This document shows positions 60,045-64,000 of a DNA stretch of 64,000 nucleotides, piece after piece; the first letter of the stretch is position 1, and every line of letters begins with the position of its first letter. The stretch comes from an uncultured Prevotellaceae bacterium (lineage in GTDB: Bacteria > Bacteroidota > Bacteroidia > Bacteroidales > Bacteroidaceae). The stretch covers positions 43,403 through 107,402 of the forward strand of contig ONLY01000018.1 in assembly GCA_900318775.1 (NCBI GenBank), in the 5' to 3' direction. The position numbers were made by a program, and so were the translations under genes. The notes under the pieces are model-generated. The model saw nothing but the letters and a program-made list of their open reading frames with translations, was not told where the DNA came from and did no database searches.

Positions 60045-60814
60045 AGTTCTTGTAGTGTTACACTGATTTGTGTTTGTTGTATAGCCTGTCCACGAAACAT
60101 GCCACGGCTGACAGGACAGTCGGCGGAGTCGCGCCCATGCGCTATCTTGACATAGCCCTGATGCAAAAGTTCACGGTCGTGGGTGGGATCGTACCCCTGC
60201 CAGCCATAGCCGTCAAACACCTCCACCCAAGCATGGGTCTTCCCTATGCCCTCAAGAAAGCCGTTCACGTAGCGGGCAGGCAGCCCGTTGGCGCGGCAGA
60301 AGGCAATCATCAGATGGGCGTAGTCCTGACACACACCACACCGCCTGCTAAACACCTCACAGGCTGGCGTTTCCACCGTCGTGGTCTCAGGCGCATATTT
60401 CATCATCTCATATACCTTGTGGCACAGCTGCTGAGCCCTCTCCGCTATTGACGCATCAGCATCCGTCACCGCAGCATCCCTCATCGCATCATTCAGTTGT
60501 GTCAGCTGTGAGGGTTGGCGGTACAAAAAGATGTTTTCGCCCCGATGTTTCAGGAAATACATCTCCGTGGACACGATGCCCGTGCTGACGTAGGCGAACA
60601 CCGTATGCGGCTCATTGGCTCCGCCAAAAAGGATACGGTTGCCGAAAGCATCGGTGCCGGCAGTCAACCAGTAGTCGGGCGATGCCACAACGTGCTCCTG
60701 CTCGATGGTCTGGAAGGCGTTGGTGACAGGTTGGCAGCGCAACATCACGCCATGTGCCGACACGGGTTCGCTGAACGTCACGATCGTCTGATAATTATAC
60801 AAATACCTTTTCAA
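60041..60814 (-). CDS. transglutaminase-like cysteine protease
   Basis: 257 residues. N-terminal beta domain of the bacterial transglutaminase type (YNYQTIVTFSEPVSAHGVML) and a transglutaminase core with Cys162 in RRCGVCQDYAHLM, His194 in THAWVEVF and Asp209 in GYDPTHD, the papain-like triad. Such enzymes in ATP-grasp/alpha-E operons are predicted peptidases or amide-forming enzymes acting on the ligase product. It lies 20 nt after the alpha-E gene and overlaps the AstE gene by 4 bases. No signal peptide, so it should act in the cytosol. Confidence 0.92.
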   Translation of the reverse strand: MKRYLYNYQTIVTFSEPVSAHGVMLRCQPVTNAFQTIEQEHVVASPDYWLTAGTDAFGNRILFGGANEPHTVFAYVSTGIVSTEMYFLKHRGENIFLYRQPSQLTQLNDAMRDAAVTDADASIAERAQQLCHKVYEMMKYAPETTTVETPACEVFSRRCGVCQDYAHLMIAFCRANGLPARYVNGFLEGIGKTHAWVEVFDGYGWQGYDPTHDRELLHQGYVKIAHGRDSADCPVSRGMFRGQAIQQTQISVTLQEL

Positions 60815-60834
60815 GACTTCAATGTTTTAAATCT

Positions 60835-61533
60835 TTACACTCTCACCAACTGGTTGACAAACGCCAGCAGCTTGTTCTTGTACTCTGCATTGTTGAGATT
60901 GAACTGCTCACGCACAATCAGGCGATCCAACTGGCTCTCGATGTGCTCGTCGAGCAGACCCGATGACCGACGCGAATAGTGCTTCAGCGAGTCGTAGGCT
61001 CGGGCGATGCGTTCGTAGCCGTACTCGAAACGCAGCAGCATATCGAGGTTCTCCACGTTACGCCCAAGCATCATGAGGTAGAGTGCCTTGTGGTTCTCCA
61101 ACCTCTGCTCTGCCGAGCCCCAAAACGCCAACGACCAGTCGATGACGGGTTGCAAGAGCATAACGTTCGTCTCTCGCTTGTCGCGACACTCCTTCATCAG
61201 AGCAACACTCATTTCCAAATAGCTCAACGTTTCCGACATGATCTCCTCACGCAACAGGATGGCATTGTCCATTGCCCTCGTCTGCGCGGCCATGATGGAA
61301 CTGGGGTTTGCCTCGTCATACATCATGCCTAATGTGAAATCCTCATTGGTTTGATAGATGCCCTGTATGTCGAGCTTCTGCCAGATGGGCCAATAGTCCT
61401 CCACCTCGCCGTCAATCATCTTGTCATAACACTTGCGCAACAGATGGAGCGTGATGTAGACGCGCTCTTCATAGCGCCCCAGCCAGAACAGACAGTTTGC
61501 CTTGTTCGCCGATAGAATCGTGTTCTTTACCAT
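60835..61533 (-). CDS. alpha-E domain protein
   Basis: 232 residues, all-helical. Start MVKNTILSANKANCLFWLGRYEER matches the alpha-E hallmark (LSxxAexLYWlGRYlER), followed by QTRAMDNAILLREEIMSETLSYLE, NVMLLQPVIDWSLAFWGSAEQ and FEYGYERIARAYDSLKHYSRR. Alpha-E proteins are encoded next to circularly permuted ATP-grasp ligases and are thought to assist them; some are fused to them. It lies 19 nt downstream of the ATP-grasp gene. Confidence 0.92.
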   Translation of the reverse strand: MVKNTILSANKANCLFWLGRYEERVYITLHLLRKCYDKMIDGEVEDYWPIWQKLDIQGIYQTNEDFTLGMMYDEANPSSIMAAQTRAMDNAILLREEIMSETLSYLEMSVALMKECRDKRETNVMLLQPVIDWSLAFWGSAEQRLENHKALYLMMLGRNVENLDMLLRFEYGYERIARAYDSLKHYSRRSSGLLDEHIESQLDRLIVREQFNLNNAEYKNKLLAFVNQLVRV

Positions 61534-61552
61534 ATCATTCTGTTTTTTGTTA

Positions 61553-62908
61553 TTATTCCGTCATCACCCAGGTGTCCTTGAAGCCGCCTCCCTGCGACGA
61601 GTTGACCACGAAGGAGTTGGGGTTGCGCGAGAAGCGGGTCAATCCGCTACACCACACTCTTGTGTCCTTGCCACTGACGACGAAGGCGCGCAGGTCTGCC
61701 TTACGTTCCACCAGACCCTTGGGCGAGGTGCTAACCCCATCGTCCTCCAGAATCTCCAAGTCCTTGAAATCGATGACCTCCTGAGCAATCCAGCGTCGCG
61801 GCTGGTCGATGATTAGGGCTTTCAGTTCGTCGAGTTGCTCTTCTGTCAAGTCTTTGCCGAACACCACGCCGTAGCCACCAGCTTCGCTCACGTCCTTGAT
61901 GACCAGCCGCTGCATGTTCGCCAGCACATAGTCGTAATCTTCCTTGAAGTAAGGCAGGTAGGTCGGCGCGTTCTGCAGAATGGGCTTCTCACCTAAGTAG
62001 TACTCCACCATCTTCGGCACGAAGTAGTAGATGCCCTTGTCATCAGCCACACCGTTGCCAATGGCGTTGACCAATGCCACATTGCCTGCCTTGTAGGCCT
62101 GCATGACATTGGGGATGCCTAACAATGATGATGCCTCAAACACCAGCGGATCCATGTACTCATCACTGACACGGCGGTAGATGCAGCCCACACGGGTGCG
62201 TTCCTTATAGATGCCCGAGTAATACACCTTGTTGTCCTCCACATACAGGTCGCCAGGATAAGCTAACGTCGCCCCTGTCTTCTCTGCCAAGTAGGAGTGC
62301 TCAAAGTAGGCGGAGTTGTAACGCCCTGGGGTCAGAATGACTGAAATGCCGCGTCCATCGTTCATATCGTCCATCATATCACGCAACAGATCGGCATAAC
62401 CACGGTTCTCAGCAATGGCATGCGAGGCGAAAGTGGCAGGCGATACACGACGCGTTATCTGACGCGCAATCATCGGGTAGCTGGCACCGCTCGGAATGCG
62501 AAGATTGTCCTCCAGCACGTACCACTGCCCGTCCTTGCCTTCCACAAGGTCGATGCCCGCGATATGGGCATACACGCCGCCCGTCGGACTGATGCCTTCA
62601 CACTCTGGCAGATAGCCCTTCGACGAATAGACGAACTCCTCAGGCACGATACCATCCTTGATGATTTTCTTCTCGTGATAGACATCCCACAAGAATTTGT
62701 TCAGAGCCATCACCCGCTGCCTAAGTCCTTTTTCCAAATATGCCCAGTCTTCCTTCCCAATGATACGGGGAACAGGGTCAAAGGGGAACAGCTGCTCATT
62801 GAACACACCGTTCTTGTACACACCGAAGCGCACCCCATACCGCTCCATCCACTTGTTGACCGAGTCGCGGCTGTCAGTCAGTTCCGTCAATTTGATGTTC
62901 ATACTCAT
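61553..62908 (-). CDS. circularly permuted type 2 ATP-grasp ligase
   Basis: 451 residues. The family signature is clear: the FDPVPRIIGKEDWAYLEKGLRQRVMALNKFLWDVYHEKKII segment, WYVLEDNLRIPSGASYPM, ILTPGRYNSAYFEHSYLAE, NVALVNAIGNGVADDKGIYYFVPKM and a late RRWIAQEVIDF...KADLRAFVVSG region supplying metal- and ATP-binding residues. It is predicted to form amide bonds between amino acids or to peptides (Iyer and colleagues' amidoligase operons). First gene of the operon ATP-grasp, alpha-E, transglutaminase, AstE, AstE-like. ATG 62908 or ATG 62902 may start it. Confidence 0.94.
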   Translation of the reverse strand: MSMNIKLTELTDSRDSVNKWMERYGVRFGVYKNGVFNEQLFPFDPVPRIIGKEDWAYLEKGLRQRVMALNKFLWDVYHEKKIIKDGIVPEEFVYSSKGYLPECEGISPTGGVYAHIAGIDLVEGKDGQWYVLEDNLRIPSGASYPMIARQITRRVSPATFASHAIAENRGYADLLRDMMDDMNDGRGISVILTPGRYNSAYFEHSYLAEKTGATLAYPGDLYVEDNKVYYSGIYKERTRVGCIYRRVSDEYMDPLVFEASSLLGIPNVMQAYKAGNVALVNAIGNGVADDKGIYYFVPKMVEYYLGEKPILQNAPTYLPYFKEDYDYVLANMQRLVIKDVSEAGGYGVVFGKDLTEEQLDELKALIIDQPRRWIAQEVIDFKDLEILEDDGVSTSPKGLVERKADLRAFVVSGKDTRVWCSGLTRFSRNPNSFVVNSSQGGGFKDTWVMTE

Positions 62909-62911
62909 GCG

Positions 62912-62966
62912 TTTTTGTGTTTGTGTTGTATATAATTATTTGTGTTTGTGTTGTATATAATAATGT
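62912..62966. repeat. 25-bp direct repeat in the ATP-grasp operon leader
   Basis: TGTGTTTGTGTTGTATATAA occurs at about 62916 and again at 62941, a 25-base period, directly before the operon's first ATG. Confidence 0.75.
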
Positions 62967-62977
62967 GTCTGAAAACA

Positions 62978-63011
62978 ATGAGGCCGGTTCGCCATCGAAA
63001 CCAGCCTCTTT
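62978..63011 (-). promoter_or_regulatory. hairpin between small ORF and ATP-grasp operon
   Basis: On the minus strand GAGGCTGGTT / AACCGGCCTC with 9-base loop and an ATTGTTTTC tail. It could be a terminator after the 34-aa frame or an attenuator for the operon. Confidence 0.45.
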
Positions 63012-63074
63012 GTCGTGTTTGTGTGATATGTTGTGTTTGTGCTTAATCAATATGTATTCATCCGACTGGTAGAT

Positions 63075-63179
63075 TCACACTACAAGCAATTGAAAGCCCT
63101 GAAACTGCTTCAGGCTTTGCTGATGGTGCTGATTGTTGTCCATCAGAATGGTTGCTATGCAAATCCCCAAAAATGTCAT
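63075..63179 (-). CDS. possible 34-aa Gln-rich peptide upstream of the ATP-grasp operon
   Basis: MTFLGICIATILMDNNQHHQ followed by QSLKQFQGFQLLVV. Hydrophobic start, then a Gln/His-rich part (six Gln in 34 residues). A vegetative-type TACATTTG lies at 63209-63216, 30 nt before the ATG, and a hairpin follows before the operon. It might be a leader peptide or a peptide substrate of the operon. Too short for coding statistics; may be chance. Confidence 0.35.
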   Translation of the reverse strand: MTFLGICIATILMDNNQHHQQSLKQFQGFQLLVV

Positions 63180-63208
63180 AATAAACACTATTTGTTTTAA
63201 AAACTGTG

Positions 63209-63216
63209 CAAATGTA
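63209..63216 (-). promoter_or_regulatory. promoter-like element upstream of the 34-aa frame and ATP-grasp operon
   Basis: TACATTTG on the minus strand, matching TAnnTTTG; the nearest such element upstream of the operon. Confidence 0.45.
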
Positions 63217-63330
63217 AATCAAAACACTCATATTTTAAAGCATTTTGTTAATAATTCTATGATTTTTACTATTATTTTGACTTTAATCAATCGGTTTTGG
63301 AACATTTATTTGTTTTTTCTCACTTAATCG

Positions 63331-63338
63331 TAACTTTG
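63331..63338 (+). promoter_or_regulatory. orphan vegetative promoter
   Basis: TAACTTTG with TTTG about 20 bases upstream (63308-63311). Only the relic of an insertion sequence follows, so its original gene seems lost. Confidence 0.5.
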
Positions 63339-63358
63339 ACTATGTCGAAAGTAGGATG

Positions 63359-63545
63359 TACCCTAAATAACGTGAGTTCGACGAATTTAGAATAATGTTA
63401 ACTGGTTGTCCCATATTCTTTCACATGCGATGCATGGTTTCTTTGGAAAGAAGCAATACGCCGCCAGAGTTCCCAGCATGTTGACCATGAAGCTGTCAAA
63501 CGACCTGTGCCTTGAATGCTCCACCTGAGCGATATTCTTCAATCA
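63359..63545 (-). mobile_element. remnant of an IS982-family insertion sequence (3' end)
   Basis: The minus strand reads [20 protein letters not shown] then [20 protein letters not shown] and stops at 63387-63389. (Q)IEHSRHRS...N...AYxFxPKKP is the C-terminal signature of IS982 transposases. Beyond the stop, ACCCTAAATAACGTGAGTTCGACG at 63359-63381 has the look of an IS982 terminal repeat (shown here as the element position 63359-63382). The 5' two thirds of the element are absent. Confidence 0.65.
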
Positions 63546-63547
63546 AT

Positions 63548-63673
63548 CAAGTCTCACGTTTCAAGCCTCATGCTTCAAGTTTCACGTTTCAAGTTCCACG
63601 TTTCAAGCCTCATGTTCCAAGCCTCACGCTTCAAGCCTCTCGTTTCAAGCCTCACGTTTCAAGTCTCTCTCAT
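63548..63673. repeat. 14-bp tandem array (two heptamers per unit), nine units
   Basis: Units CAAGCCTCACGTTT with point variants follow each other without gaps from 63548 to 63673. The plus-strand frame through it (FKPHVSSLSH type) is an artefact of the period. Confidence 0.9.
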
Positions 63674-63915
63674 GTCGCATTTCGATTGAAATTTTTGCTC
63701 CCGTGTGGGCCCGTAAATTTTTTCTTGTAGGAGCGCAAATTTTCGTCTCTCAGATTGACGTTGCAAAGGTACGGCAGCGGCATTGCGGTTCTCGAATGTT
63801 TTCGCAAAAAAATTTTTTTCTTGCAAATTTTATAGCACCTGAACACGAGACAACGTTTCCAGTAAGGGTGTCAACGTTTCTAGTAAATTGTCAACTAATT
63901 CGGTTCTTCTGCAAT
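63674..63915. other. non-coding stretch with orphan promoter and short direct repeats
   Basis: Holds TACCTTTG on the minus strand at 63764-63771 with no gene after it, and CAACGTTTC-c/t-AGTAA twice at about 63852 and 63872. Nothing else is recognised. Confidence 0.5.
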
Positions 63916-64000
63916 TTAGTTGAAAAGTACATGTTCCAATACAAGTTTGTTCTTCAATAGCTCAATGCCAGCCTTCCCATACATCAGCCGCTTCACGGCT
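63916..64000 (-). mobile_element. C-terminal end of a transposase, cut by the window edge
   Basis: The minus strand enters the window as AVKRLMYGKAGIELLKNKLV and stops after LEHVLFN. (I/V)KRxMYGxAxFxLLKxK(V/L)L is the end of ISL3-like transposases as far as can be recalled. The rest lies outside the window. Confidence 0.5.

Noticed and set aside
63548..63673. CRISPR array
   Set aside because: The units are gapless 14-mers without spacers, and no cas gene lies in the window. None of the other repeat arrays has spacers either.
63512..63730. 72-codon frame with FKPHVSSLSH-type repeats
   Set aside because: Artefact of the 14-bp tandem array.

Overview
The window reads as chromosomal DNA of a Bacteroidetes bacterium, most likely of the Prevotella group. 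At least two dozen genes are preceded by the Bacteroidetes vegetative promoter element TAnnTTTG, often with a TTG about 19-20 bases upstream, while Shine-Dalgarno sites are weak. Typical families include a TonB-receptor-like protein, OmpA, GH2 and GH127 enzymes, GHL10 (DUF187), and a C-terminal YDLSGH...IYIVNGKQML tail on the GH127 protein. The species cannot be fixed from the sequence alone.

Layout. 0-13 kb: housekeeping genes (FAD oxidoreductase, tRNA-Val, dnaX, trmB, an Mrp-type ATPase, an RluA-type pseudouridine synthase, a phosphohexomutase), a two-domain secreted esterase and rubrerythrin. 13-22 kb: a frameshifted GH2 beta-galactosidase divergent from a Fur-family regulator, a C69 dipeptidase, GltS, a TonB-receptor-like protein and an SDR oxidoreductase. 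22-30 kb: a type I restriction-modification locus with a broken hsdM and an inserted ORF6N gene, edged by remnants of toxin-antitoxin-like genes. 30-41 kb: an accessory island (see below). 41-57.8 kb: GNAT, isochorismatase-like, winged-helix (nonsense mutation) and CAT-like genes, nadC, cstA, GHL10, DUF554, GH127 and OmpA. 57.9-64 kb: tRNA-Arg, a five-gene ATP-grasp/alpha-E/transglutaminase/AstE operon, then a relic region with IS fragments.

The most interesting region is 30.8-40.9 kb. A secreted caspase-like protease, an ECF sigma factor and a membrane-anchored anti-sigma-like/TPR protein form one operon from a vegetative promoter. Three other transcription units in the island begin with a different shared element, TTACCTTT then GTATAAA at 19-20 bases: a divergent operon (unknown 189-aa protein, DUF4407 membrane protein, a 61-aa acidic protein with no basic residue), a 49-aa protein resembling the anti-sigma N-terminus, and a secreted 178-aa protein built of about 24-residue repeats. 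That last gene is divergent from a large secreted TPR-CHAT protease. The simplest reading is an autonomous envelope signalling or defence module: two caspase-clan proteases plus a dedicated sigma factor whose targets can be read from the DNA.

A second genome-scale theme is intergenic arrays of 7-, 8-, 11- and 14-base units. Many start exactly at a stop codon, and some surround a core with ATTACC and GTTAGC. One core occurs almost identically, inverted, at 6.12 and 13.09 kb. Several genes are decayed (GH2, hsdM, winged-helix protein, and relics of a nucleotidyltransferase, an AbiEi/DUF6088-like protein, a helix-turn-helix protein and IS982), so the accessory parts are under active turnover.
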